A stretch of DNA of 14,504 nucleotides. It comes from Candidatus Bathyarchaeota archaeon. GTDB lineage: Archaea > Asgardarchaeota > Lokiarchaeia > Sigyniarchaeales > Sigyniarchaeaceae. Of the stretch, positions 1-7,736 are shown one piece after another. Numbering within the stretch: the stretch's first letter is position 1; each line of letters starts with the position of its first letter. The translations under genes and the position numbers were made by a program. The stretch is from NCBI GenBank assembly GCA_014729935.1, contig WJJB01000039.1:1-14504 (forward strand), read 5' to 3'. The notes beneath the pieces are model-generated. The model made no database searches, was not told where the DNA came from, and was given only the letters and a program-made list of their open reading frames with translations.

Positions 1-3
1 CAC

Positions 4-1197
4 ATGAGAACACGGTCGTGGCAGGAGGGGGGAAATGGTCTCACGTGGTTTTACATGGATTACCGTATATCACGTGAGAAGCAGGTTCCAAAGATCTGTC
101 CATTTGCCGTGTTAGGTCTCGGCATGATCCCTTTTACAACCATCTTGATTGAAAATTCAGGTGAATGGTTGCCTGCATTCTCCCTATTCATGGTGTATGC
201 GCTGGGTAGCTTCATCCCGATTACATTCCTCCTAATGCGAATGAATACCATGCACGTGATTTTATTAGATAAAAAACTGGAAATACTGGAGAGATATACC
301 AAGATTGGTCCATTCTCCCGCCGGACTCTATCCATCACCTTCAAGGACCTGCTGGGATGCAGCCTCGAAGCAGCAATAGCCGAGAAAGTGGGCACGCGAT
401 ATTTCATCAACGTGAGGTTATCTAGTGGGAGGGATCTCTCCCTCACACGCGCATCACATCTTATTCAAAGGGATGATGTCCTACCCCTTTACTACAAGCT
501 TCGCGAGTTAACCGAGAAAACGCCGGAAGCACTCCAGCTGGCGCATTCTCGCAAAATAACCCTTGAGGTGCAAGAAAATAGCTATACCTTCACCTTCCAT
601 CACCATGTGAATTTCATCAAGCGCATGTACCGTTTCTGGACTGTGTTAGTCTTGATCCTCACTATCCTGCTATTTACCTTTCTTATCATCCCAAATAACT
701 TGTTAGCTATCTCACTCTTCAACGAGGACACCATGCAAGCAAGATCATTGGCTTGGGGTGTTAAATTCTTCCTCTCCACCTACATGATAATCGTTACGGC
801 GGTAATCTCCATCGTATCGTTGCCAAATTGGTTGAAAAAGCATCGGGAGTTCAACCAACATTTCACGTGTCTCACGGTAACACCGGGAACCGGTTTACTG
901 AAAATCCACCAAGTGAACAAGAGAAAGGAGGGTGACGCCAAAATTTGTGAAATCAAGACGAGCGAGATTGCCATGATCCTTGCAAAAACTCACGATGCAA
1001 AGGGAAATCTCTTTTGGTTAAATAAGAGGACGGTCAGGGCATTCATCTACCTAAAGATACATGAAGTATCCTTGCTCTTGGAGACGGGGGAGATCTTGAG
1101 GATTCTCATAACTGGAAACCAGGCCCTGGCATCGCGCGTGGAGAATTTCCTGCAAAACATTGAAGAATTTAAAGGAATTGAAAGTTTCCCCGTCTAG
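4..1197 (+). CDS. Four-TM membrane protein, tandem [2TM + soluble domain] architecture
   Basis: I do not recognise this 397-residue protein by name. Seen: hydrophobic segments at about residues 31-49, 55-78, 211-230 and 254-274, so two hairpins, each followed by a soluble stretch of about 125 residues (79-205 and 275-397). Both soluble parts have alternating beta-strand-like patterns, a late 'SG' or 'TG' turn and a final amphipathic helix, which recalls bacterial PH-like membrane-associated domains; that likeness is an inference. The frame is open to the left edge, so the start is uncertain: ATG at 4, ATG at 55, or a start outside the window are all possible. It ends in TAG, and an in-frame TAA follows at 1222-1224. 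It converges on katG with 181 bases between. The function is unknown; membrane location is well supported. Confidence 0.75.
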   Translation: MRTRSWQEGGNGLTWFYMDYRISREKQVPKICPFAVLGLGMIPFTTILIENSGEWLPAFSLFMVYALGSFIPITFLLMRMNTMHVILLDKKLEILERYTKIGPFSRRTLSITFKDLLGCSLEAAIAEKVGTRYFINVRLSSGRDLSLTRASHLIQRDDVLPLYYKLRELTEKTPEALQLAHSRKITLEVQENSYTFTFHHHVNFIKRMYRFWTVLVLILTILLFTFLIIPNNLLAISLFNEDTMQARSLAWGVKFFLSTYMIIVTAVISIVSLPNWLKKHREFNQHFTCLTVTPGTGLLKIHQVNKRKEGDAKICEIKTSEIAMILAKTHDAKGNLFWLNKRTVRAFIYLKIHEVSLLLETGEILRILITGNQALASRVENFLQNIEEFKGIESFPV

Positions 1198-1344
1198 CAC
1201 AGGGAGATGGAACGAGAACTTTAAGGAAGACATCGTGTTTGCCGCGCTTGTTGTGAACATATTGTTGGAACATGCAGATGGCATGCTGCATGATCCTTGG
1301 TGCATCTCCAGCAAGATCATTCTACCATGAACAGCACTTCCCTC

Positions 1345-1366
1345 AAAAAAGAAAGTGGAAAAAATT
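1345..1366 (-). terminator. Oligo-T terminator of katG
   Basis: Read on the minus strand, two T-rich runs (T6 and T6, split by a short CACTTTC-containing spacer) lie 13-34 bases beyond the katG stop. No strong hairpin precedes them, which fits archaeal U-tract termination rather than a bacterial hairpin terminator. The 181-bp gap between the two convergent genes holds nothing else I can support. Confidence 0.5.
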
Positions 1367-1378
1367 TGGCTCATTTGA

Positions 1379-3574
1379 TCATTCAAGATCGAACCTGTCG
1401 AGGTTCATGACTTTATCCCATGCAACAATGAAATCATTCAGGAATTTATCCTCGCCATCCTTGCTTCCATAGACTTCTGCTATTGCCCTGAGCTGGGAAT
1501 TGGAGCCGAAAACAAGGTCAACGCTGGTCGCTGTCCACTTTACCTTCCCTGTCTCCCGGTTCCGTCCTTCAAACACGTTTTCATTTCCCGGTTTTCGTTC
1601 CCATGTCGTTCCCATGTCCAACAAGTTCACGAAGAAGTCGTTGGTGAGAGCTCCTGGTTTCGTGGTAAAAACACCATGCGGGGAACCCTCGAAGTTGGCA
1701 TTCATGGCACGCAATCCACCCACGAGCACCGTCATCTCTGGTGCGGTTAATGTTAATAATTGCGCCCGGTCAACCAGCAATTCCTCGGGAGATATGCTAA
1801 ACTGCTTCTTCTGGAAATTGCGAAACCCATCAGCCACCGGTTCGAGAACGGTAAATGCCTCCACGTCAGTTTGATCTTGGGAAGCATCCATGCGTCCTGG
1901 AGTGAAAGGAACGGTCACTTCGTGCCCGGCATCTTTCGCAGCCTGCTCCACACCTACGCATCCACCCAAGACAATTAAATCAGCGAGCGATACTTTTTTA
2001 TCACCTGCCTGGGATTTATTGAAATCTTGCTGAATATTTTCCAAGATCTCGAGTACATTGGCTAGCCGTGATGGTTGATTCACCCTCCAATGCACCTGGG
2101 GTTCAAGGCGTATGCGGGCACCGTTTGCTCCTCCACGCTTGTCTGAGCCGCGAAATGTCGACGCTGATGCCCAGGCGGTCGAAACCAATTCGGTGGTGGA
2201 CAAACCCGAAGCCAAGATCTTCTCCTTGAGTGAGGCAATATCCTCTTGGTCAATCAATTCATGATCAACAGCGGGGATGGGATCCTGCCACAAGAGATCT
2301 TCATCTGGAACCTCAGGTCCGAGATACCTTGAGCGAGGACCCATGTCTCGGTGGGTCAGCTTGAACCATGCCCGGGCGAATGCGTCTGCAAAATCATCGG
2401 GATGCTCCATGAATCGTCGTGATATCTTCTCATACACGGGATCGAATCGCAGGGAGAGATCCGTGGTAAGCATTGCCGGCGCGTGTCTCTTGGATGGATC
2501 ATGCGCATCCGGCACGGTTCCTGCCCCCGCGCCATCCTTTGGTATCCATTGATGGGCGCCAGCGGGACTCTTCGTCAATTCCCACTCGTATCCGAAAAGG
2601 TTCTGGAAGAAATTCATGCTCCATTTAGTGGGGGTGGTGGTCCATGTTACCTCTATACCACTCGTGATGGTATCACCGGCTTTACCCTCCCCGAAGCTGC
2701 TTTTCCAGCCCAATCCCTGTTGCTCGATGCCAGCGGCTTCGGGCTCGGGCCCAACATGTTTCGCATCACCAGCGCCATGAGTTTTGCCAAAGGTATGACC
2801 CCCGGCGATGAGGGCTACCGTTTCCTCATCATTCATTGCCATGCGTGCGAATGTCTCCCGGATATCCTTCGCAGCAGCGACGGGATCGGGATTCCCATTA
2901 GGCCCTTCTGGATTGACGTAAATCAAGCCCATTTGCACGGCAGCGAGTGGATTATCAAGATCCCTGTCACCAGTATACCGGTTATCTCCCAACCACTCCC
3001 TTTCTGATCCCCAGTATACATCCCTTTCAGGTTCCCAGATATCCTCGCGCCCACCTCCAAAACCAAAGGTCTTGAATCCCATGGATTCCAAGGCAACGTT
3101 TCCCGCGAGTATCATCAGGTCTGCCCATGAAATCCTCTTTCCATATTTTTGCTTGATCGGCCACAGCAGGCGACGAGCCTTGTCAAGATTGCAATTATCA
3201 GGCCAACTATTCAATGGTGGAAAACGCTGGTTACCGCTCCCAGCACCACCGCGACCATCACCAACGCGGTAGGTTCCCGCGCTATGCCACGCCATGCGAA
3301 TGAACAGGGGACCATAATGGCCAAAATCTGCAGGCCACCAGCTTTGTGAATTCGTCATCAATTCAAGTAGATCTCTTTTCACGGCGAAATAATCGAGTTT
3401 CTTGAATTCCTCTGAGTAATCGAAATCATCACCCATTGGATTCGACTTGGACGAATGCTGGTGAAGGATATCAATGTTCAACCGGTCCGGCCACCAATCT
3501 TGATTCGATGTGCCTGCTCCTGCCACTTGCCTCTTTGTCATACCCGTTACCGGGCACTTGCTTTCTTCATTCAT
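1379..3574 (-). CDS. katG: Catalase-peroxidase KatG
   Basis: Bifunctional haem enzyme that removes hydrogen peroxide by catalase and broad peroxidase activity, in the cytoplasm. The 731-residue length is normal for the two-domain family. Seen: distal-site motif with R93, W96 and H97; proximal haem ligand H260 in GGHTFGKTHG, with W311 and D372; and the residues of the Met-Tyr-Trp crosslink needed for catalase activity, W96, Y219 and M245. The mobile arginine is R409 (LTHRDMGPRSRY). The C-terminal half, from about residue 430, is the non-haem-binding duplicate. The ATG at 3574 gives the typical MNEESKCPVTG start, with a weak GTGA ribosome site about 8 bases upstream. It is divergent from a PerR-type regulator with a PerR-box-like site between, so peroxide induction is likely. 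KatG occurs patchily in archaea and is generally held to be acquired from bacteria, so transfer is plausible here. Confidence 0.98.
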   Translation of the reverse strand: MNEESKCPVTGMTKRQVAGAGTSNQDWWPDRLNIDILHQHSSKSNPMGDDFDYSEEFKKLDYFAVKRDLLELMTNSQSWWPADFGHYGPLFIRMAWHSAGTYRVGDGRGGAGSGNQRFPPLNSWPDNCNLDKARRLLWPIKQKYGKRISWADLMILAGNVALESMGFKTFGFGGGREDIWEPERDVYWGSEREWLGDNRYTGDRDLDNPLAAVQMGLIYVNPEGPNGNPDPVAAAKDIRETFARMAMNDEETVALIAGGHTFGKTHGAGDAKHVGPEPEAAGIEQQGLGWKSSFGEGKAGDTITSGIEVTWTTTPTKWSMNFFQNLFGYEWELTKSPAGAHQWIPKDGAGAGTVPDAHDPSKRHAPAMLTTDLSLRFDPVYEKISRRFMEHPDDFADAFARAWFKLTHRDMGPRSRYLGPEVPDEDLLWQDPIPAVDHELIDQEDIASLKEKILASGLSTTELVSTAWASASTFRGSDKRGGANGARIRLEPQVHWRVNQPSRLANVLEILENIQQDFNKSQAGDKKVSLADLIVLGGCVGVEQAAKDAGHEVTVPFTPGRMDASQDQTDVEAFTVLEPVADGFRNFQKKQFSISPEELLVDRAQLLTLTAPEMTVLVGGLRAMNANFEGSPHGVFTTKPGALTNDFFVNLLDMGTTWERKPGNENVFEGRNRETGKVKWTATSVDLVFGSNSQLRAIAEVYGSKDGEDKFLNDFIVAWDKVMNLDRFDLE

Positions 3575-3667
3575 GTCATCTTCACTACACGTGTTGAGTT
3601 ATTTTCGATCATTTTTCGAGCACCTTCTCTCGTGCTTGATAAAAGTCTGTGAGAGAATTGCACCTTT

Positions 3668-3680
3668 GAAAGATATAAAT
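3668..3680 (+). promoter_or_regulatory. BRE/TATA-like promoter element, perR side
   Basis: GAAAG followed by ATATAAAT resembles an archaeal BRE plus TATA box. It would put the perR transcription start near 3700, inside the PerR-box-like site. The same AT core reads TTTATATC on the minus strand and could serve katG with a leader of about 75 bases. An alternative box, TTAATAAAT near 3720-3729, is also possible for perR. Confidence 0.45.
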
Positions 3681-3691
3681 CTGCTCCTTAT

Positions 3692-3706
3692 TTGTAATTA
3701 TTCTAA
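3692..3706. promoter_or_regulatory. PerR-box-like operator between katG and perR
   Basis: The 15-mer TTGTAATTATTCTAA matches the Bacillus PerR box consensus TTATAATNATTATAA at all positions but the third and twelfth. It lies in the 215-bp region between the divergent katG and perR starts and overlaps the predicted perR transcription start, so it could repress perR and katG together. The match is seen directly; binding is inferred. Confidence 0.6.
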
Positions 3707-3789
3707 AGTAATATTAAATCTTAATAAATTTTGCGATCTACATAAAAACATAAACCATGATTTCCTTCCAATCATGCTGGAAACCAAAC

Positions 3790-4227
3790 ATGGTGCTGAT
3801 AAATAGAAAGGACCTTATTGATCTCTTCCACGAGAATGGTTACAAGGTCACCCCGCAACGCTTGGCAATCTTCGAGTGCATCATGGGTAGGAGGGATCAT
3901 CCAAGTGCTAGCGAGATCCATTCGGAATTGAAGAGAGAATACCCTACCATTAGCCAAGCAACCATCTACAACACGCTTCACATACTCAGAGATATTGGTG
4001 CCATCCAAGAACTAGGTTTCGAGGATGGAAAGACGCGATTTGATCCCGATACGAGCATACATGTTAACTTGGTGTGCACGGCATGCGGGAAAATCACTGA
4101 TTTCACGGACGAGGATCTCGTGAAGGCGTGGATCGGGATGGTGGAGAAGACGGCAAAAAAAACGGTAGGCCAACGGCTTGACTTGTATTATAAGTGCACC
4201 CATTGTTCTCGCATGGTATCAGAGTGA
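3790..4227 (+). CDS. perR: PerR/Fur-family metal-dependent peroxide regulator
   Basis: A 145-residue DNA-binding repressor of the Fur superfamily. The N-terminal winged helix contains VTPQR and the recognition-helix segment SQATIYNTL; the C-terminal dimer domain has two CxxC pairs (C96/C99 and C136/C139) for structural zinc. With the start at 3790 the numbering equals B. subtilis PerR exactly, which is why I prefer it to the ATG at 3757 that adds eleven unlikely residues. The regulatory metal site has H37, D85, H91 and D104, but N93 where Bacillus PerR has His. D85, rather than Glu, is the feature associated with peroxide-sensing PerR as opposed to Fur. Divergence from katG with a PerR-box-like site between supports control of katG and of itself. 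Its stop is 20 bp from the convergent stop of the next gene. A Fur- or Zur-like role cannot be excluded. Confidence 0.9.
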   Translation: MVLINRKDLIDLFHENGYKVTPQRLAIFECIMGRRDHPSASEIHSELKREYPTISQATIYNTLHILRDIGAIQELGFEDGKTRFDPDTSIHVNLVCTACGKITDFTDEDLVKAWIGMVEKTAKKTVGQRLDLYYKCTHCSRMVSE

Positions 4228-4247
4228 AATCTTGGCATTATCTCGCA

Positions 4248-5363
4248 TTACATGCAATATTTCTCGAATGCTGTGCAAATTGCCTCTATGTTTTCCAGTG
4301 GCACGTTATCATCGGCAATCTCTGCTTTCATCATTAGCCCACCTTGCGGGCCGTCAAGTTCCATCACTGCACGCTTGATCTTCCGGTCCAGCTGATCTGG
4401 CGTTGCAAACGGGAAGATCTGGCGATCCAAGTCGAGGTCCACGCAGATTTTACCCTTGTATGCTTGCTTGATGCCACGAATGGTGCATGCCCTTTCCTGC
4501 GGGTCGTGCACGGATACCCCACACTCGATCAAGTCCTTCACGATGGAAAGCAGGTTGCCATCTGAGGAAAGGTACACCCGTGCACCATCCCGGCGGCACC
4601 GTTGGAATAAAGCCATGAAAAGTGGTTTTACATGCTTCCTGAATTTCCGGGGACTGATCATCAGGCGGTCTTGGGTGCCGATGTCCGTGTGGAAATGCAC
4701 GATATCGATGAAATGCTCGTCTGGATGCTCTTCAACAAATTTAAAGTAACTGTCCAACTGCGCCATGCGAACATTTTGGAGCATCTCCACCAGCTGGGTG
4801 ACCCGTGGATGGTCCCGCGCGATATCACCCATGAGATTGTTGAAACCCCTGAGGAAATACAACCTGTCGAATAGCCTTCCCCCGTGAATAGGTCGGATGA
4901 TATCGCGGTCCCTCCTAGCATAATTCTCGATGGCCCATGCCAATAGATTCCTCGTGCCGCGTTCGTCATAGACGAGTGGTTCTGCCAGCGCCTTGGGATT
5001 GAATGTCTCGAAGTTGCTCCAATCCGCCAAGGGACTTTCCACTACCAGGCCCGAGTATCCCGTTTTCGACACCTTCCACTTGCACCCCCAATTATCCACG
5101 TATTCACCTTTCCGATGTGCAGGACTGACGTGATCATAATCCGCTGGAATTTTGGGTTTGGTACCAAAGATGAACGGGTGTGCCAAAACCAAATCCTTCA
5201 AGTCATCCCTGTATTTCGCCCAGAGATAGTCATAAATCGATACCGTGCACGGGATCCACTCTGGACCATCCGTATCAAGATCGATGGCTGCAAGTTGCGC
5301 GGAACGGACACTCCTGTTACCATGGGGTTTATCCCACGAGAATTCGGATGCAGGTCGAACCAT
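4248..5363 (-). CDS. URO-D-fold family protein, not a HemE
   Basis: A 371-residue protein of the uroporphyrinogen decarboxylase/cobalamin-methyltransferase superfamily (URO-D, PF01208). Seen: the family pattern WGCKWKVSKTGYSG (92-105), DIGTQDRLMISP (227-238), and a C-terminal FPFATPDQLDRKI segment. The N-terminal arginine-rich MRQAGR motif of true HemE is absent, so haem synthesis is unlikely. The HxC zinc motif of MtaA/MtbA-type methyltransferases is also missing: the aligned strand reads SSDG (266-269). Its substrate is therefore unknown. Members of this divergent type are often found near carbohydrate genes, and here it is divergent from a GH3 glycosidase, so a link with sugar or glycoside metabolism is an inference. 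The ATG at 5363 sits 24 bases from a TATA-like box, fitting a leaderless transcript. No signal peptide; cytoplasmic. Confidence 0.85.
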   Translation of the reverse strand: MVRPASEFSWDKPHGNRSVRSAQLAAIDLDTDGPEWIPCTVSIYDYLWAKYRDDLKDLVLAHPFIFGTKPKIPADYDHVSPAHRKGEYVDNWGCKWKVSKTGYSGLVVESPLADWSNFETFNPKALAEPLVYDERGTRNLLAWAIENYARRDRDIIRPIHGGRLFDRLYFLRGFNNLMGDIARDHPRVTQLVEMLQNVRMAQLDSYFKFVEEHPDEHFIDIVHFHTDIGTQDRLMISPRKFRKHVKPLFMALFQRCRRDGARVYLSSDGNLLSIVKDLIECGVSVHDPQERACTIRGIKQAYKGKICVDLDLDRQIFPFATPDQLDRKIKRAVMELDGPQGGLMMKAEIADDNVPLENIEAICTAFEKYCM

Positions 5364-5382
5364 ATATATGACACCACTTGGG

Positions 5383-5392
5383 AATATTAAAG
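5383..5392 (-). promoter_or_regulatory. TATA-like box of the URO-D-family gene
   Basis: On the minus strand CTTTAATATT is centred about 24 bases before the ATG at 5363, the spacing expected for a leaderless archaeal mRNA. A GGTGT just before the start could also act as a weak ribosome site. Confidence 0.45.
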
Positions 5393-5553
5393 CTCATCTC
5401 CCGTTGATGCTTGGATTAACCATTTCCGATGGGGGAACCGGGATTGATGAAAGGTGCCATGAAAAATGAGATGAGAAGCAGAGGTGGATGTTCCATGTTT
5501 CCCGTCCAGGACATGCATGGTTCTTGTTTGGATGATGATGAGCGGGGGACGGA

Positions 5554-5563
5554 CTTTTTTAAA
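5554..5563 (+). promoter_or_regulatory. TATA-like box of the GH3 gene
   Basis: CTTTTTTAAA is centred about 27 bases before the ATG at 5586, as expected for a leaderless or near-leaderless archaeal transcript. It is the main reason to place the GH3 start at 5586 rather than at the ATG at 5484. Confidence 0.45.
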
Positions 5564-5585
5564 CCCGCGCGTGAACTCGAGATAC

Positions 5586-7736
5586 ATGAAGATCGATGAA
5601 GAACCACCCTTTCCCTTTCAAGACGTGAACCTTTCCTTCGAGGAACGAGTGGAAGATTTGTTATCTCGGATTGATGATGATGAAAAAATCGTTCACCTGA
5701 CATTTTCTTCCATCGGGATGGAGGACTTGGGAATCCCCCCGTATGATTGGTGGAACGAGTGCCTCCACGGCGTAGCCAGAGCAGGAATTGCCACCGTGTT
5801 CCCGCAAGCCATCGGCATGGCCGCTATGTTTGACCCAACATTCTTATTCGAGATTGCAACGGCGATTTCCGATGAAGCACGCGCCAAACACCATGATTTC
5901 CAACGGAAGCAGGACTACGGCAGGTACAAGGGACTCACCTTCTGGAGCCCGAACATCAATATCTTCAGGGATCCCCGGTGGGGACGGGGGCAAGAAACCT
6001 ATGGAGAGGACCCATACCTCACTGGGCGCCTTGGCGTTGCATTTGTCAAGGGTTTGCAGGGTGATCATCAACGGTACTTGAAGTTGGTCGCAACACCCAA
6101 GCATTACGCAGCACATAGCGGTCCTGAAGCACTTCGCCATGAATTCAACGCGCGAGTTAGCAAGAAGGATTTGCGTGAAACCTATCTCCCGCACTTCAAG
6201 GAATGCATTGTTGAAGGAGGGGCATATTCCATCATGGGTGCATACAACCGGACGAACGGGGAAGCTTGTTGCGCGAGTCCCACCCTTCTCAAGGAAATCC
6301 TGAGGGATGAGTGGGGTTTCGATGGATACGTGGTCTCTGATTGCGGTGCAATAAATGATATCCACGATGGCCATGGATTAACAGGATCCCCTGCTGAATC
6401 TGCCGCGCTAGCCGTGAAAAACGGATGCGACTTGGATTGCGGATTGACCTTTTGGCATCTCGAGGAAGCCCTTGAACAAGGTCTCATCGACGGTGCAACC
6501 ATTGATCTCTCATTAAAGCGGTTGTTGATGGCATGGTTCAAGCTTGGAAGGTTCGATCCTCCCAACTTGGTTCCCTACCAGAATATCAAGATGGATGTGG
6601 TCGATTGCCCAAGACACAGGGAGATTGCTCTTAAAGCGGCAAGAAGATCCATCGTGCTCCTGAAGAATGAAAATGGTATCCTTCCCATATCACCCGATGT
6701 TAAATCGATCGCGGTCATTGGACCGAATGCAGCCGATCCGGAGGTACTACTGGGAAACTACAACGGGATACCATCCCGCGTCATCACGCCACTGGCTGGT
6801 ATCAAGAAAAGGTGTGAGGGGCATGTGCAAGTGACCCACGTGAAAGGTTCAGGGATAAGCGAGCCCATGGACTCGGGCATCGAAGAGGCAGTCCAGCTGG
6901 CAAGTGACGTGGACATGGTAATTGCCTGCATGGGCATCTCGAACGAGATCGAGGGAGAGGAACAAGAAGATGGCTTGGATGATCGCGAGCACCTGGGATT
7001 GCCTCATGCCCAGGACGAATTGCTTCGATCCCTGCAAGCCACCGGGAAGCCCATCATTCTCGTGTTATTAAATGGTGGTCCGATCTCGGTTCCTTGGGCT
7101 GCAGAAAGCATTGATGGCATCCTGGAAGCTTGGTATCCTGGGCAAGATGGTGGGACAGCAATTGCCGATGTCCTTTTTGGAGATTTCTCTCCTTGCGGGA
7201 AGCTTCCCATCACCATTGTTCGTTCGGAAAATGATCTACCCCCGTTCGAAGAGTATTCCATGAATGGTCGCACCTACCGGTACTTGAAAAAGGAAGAACT
7301 GTATCCATTCGGTTACGGGCTTTCATACACCGATTTTGACTATTCAGGTCTTCGCATTAACAAGACGGAGGTTCCTGCGGGGGAACCGGTATTAATCAAG
7401 ATTTCCATGGAAAATTGTGGATCTCGAGAGGGTGCTGATGTTGTTCAGGTATACCTTGAAGACGAGGAGGCGTCCACCACGGGTCCCCGTTGGTCACTCG
7501 TGGGATTCAGGCGGGTTTCATTGGTTCCTGGTGAAAGAATCGACTTGGAATTCACGATATCCCCGAGACAAATGTCTGTGATCACGCAGGATGGCACCTG
7601 CATCGTGGAACCAGGGAGCTTCACCGTTCACGCGGGGGGACAGCAGCCGGGACCACGGAGCCAAGCATTAACCGGGAAAACCGTTCTTTCAAGGGCATTC
7701 AAGGTAACGGGTGAAACACTGCAGGTTAATTACTGA
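5586..7736 (+). CDS. Glycoside hydrolase family 3 (beta-xylosidase/beta-glucosidase type)
   Basis: A 716-residue retaining exo-glycosidase that releases sugars from non-reducing ends of beta-linked oligosaccharides. Domain order is the standard three-part GH3: TIM barrel (about 1-300), alpha/beta sandwich (about 350-570) and fibronectin III-like domain (about 620-700). Seen: conserved KH (K172, H173), predicted nucleophile D252 in VVSDCGAI, the EGEE loop at 456-459 as a candidate acid/base region, and ADVVQVYLED in the C-terminal domain. Motifs such as KHYAAHSGPE and GRGQETYGEDPYL point to the bacterial-type beta-xylosidase branch, but sugar specificity cannot be fixed from sequence alone. 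The start at 5586 gives MKIDEEPPFPFQD, matches the family N-terminus and lies 27 bases from a TATA-like box; the longer frame from 5484 adds 34 residues unlike the family. No signal peptide, so it should act on imported oligosaccharides. It overlaps the convergent next gene by 7 bp. Confidence 0.95.
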   Translation: MKIDEEPPFPFQDVNLSFEERVEDLLSRIDDDEKIVHLTFSSIGMEDLGIPPYDWWNECLHGVARAGIATVFPQAIGMAAMFDPTFLFEIATAISDEARAKHHDFQRKQDYGRYKGLTFWSPNINIFRDPRWGRGQETYGEDPYLTGRLGVAFVKGLQGDHQRYLKLVATPKHYAAHSGPEALRHEFNARVSKKDLRETYLPHFKECIVEGGAYSIMGAYNRTNGEACCASPTLLKEILRDEWGFDGYVVSDCGAINDIHDGHGLTGSPAESAALAVKNGCDLDCGLTFWHLEEALEQGLIDGATIDLSLKRLLMAWFKLGRFDPPNLVPYQNIKMDVVDCPRHREIALKAARRSIVLLKNENGILPISPDVKSIAVIGPNAADPEVLLGNYNGIPSRVITPLAGIKKRCEGHVQVTHVKGSGISEPMDSGIEEAVQLASDVDMVIACMGISNEIEGEEQEDGLDDREHLGLPHAQDELLRSLQATGKPIILVLLNGGPISVPWAAESIDGILEAWYPGQDGGTAIADVLFGDFSPCGKLPITIVRSENDLPPFEEYSMNGRTYRYLKKEELYPFGYGLSYTDFDYSGLRINKTEVPAGEPVLIKISMENCGSREGADVVQVYLEDEEASTTGPRWSLVGFRRVSLVPGERIDLEFTISPRQMSVITQDGTCIVEPGSFTVHAGGQQPGPRSQALTGKTVLSRAFKVTGETLQVNY

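Noticed and set aside
2483..3007. 174-residue plus-strand frame opposite katG
   Set aside because: It lies wholly within the katG coding strand's complement, has no family resemblance and is explained by codon bias of katG.
4248..5363. HemE (uroporphyrinogen decarboxylase) for haem supply to KatG
   Set aside because: The N-terminal arginine motif of HemE is missing and the divergent partner is GH3, so the link with the neighbouring katG is not supported.
5512..5519. CATGCATG palindrome in the URO-D/GH3 intergenic region
   Set aside because: An 8-bp palindrome alone is not evidence for an operator, and no second copy or symmetric flank was seen.
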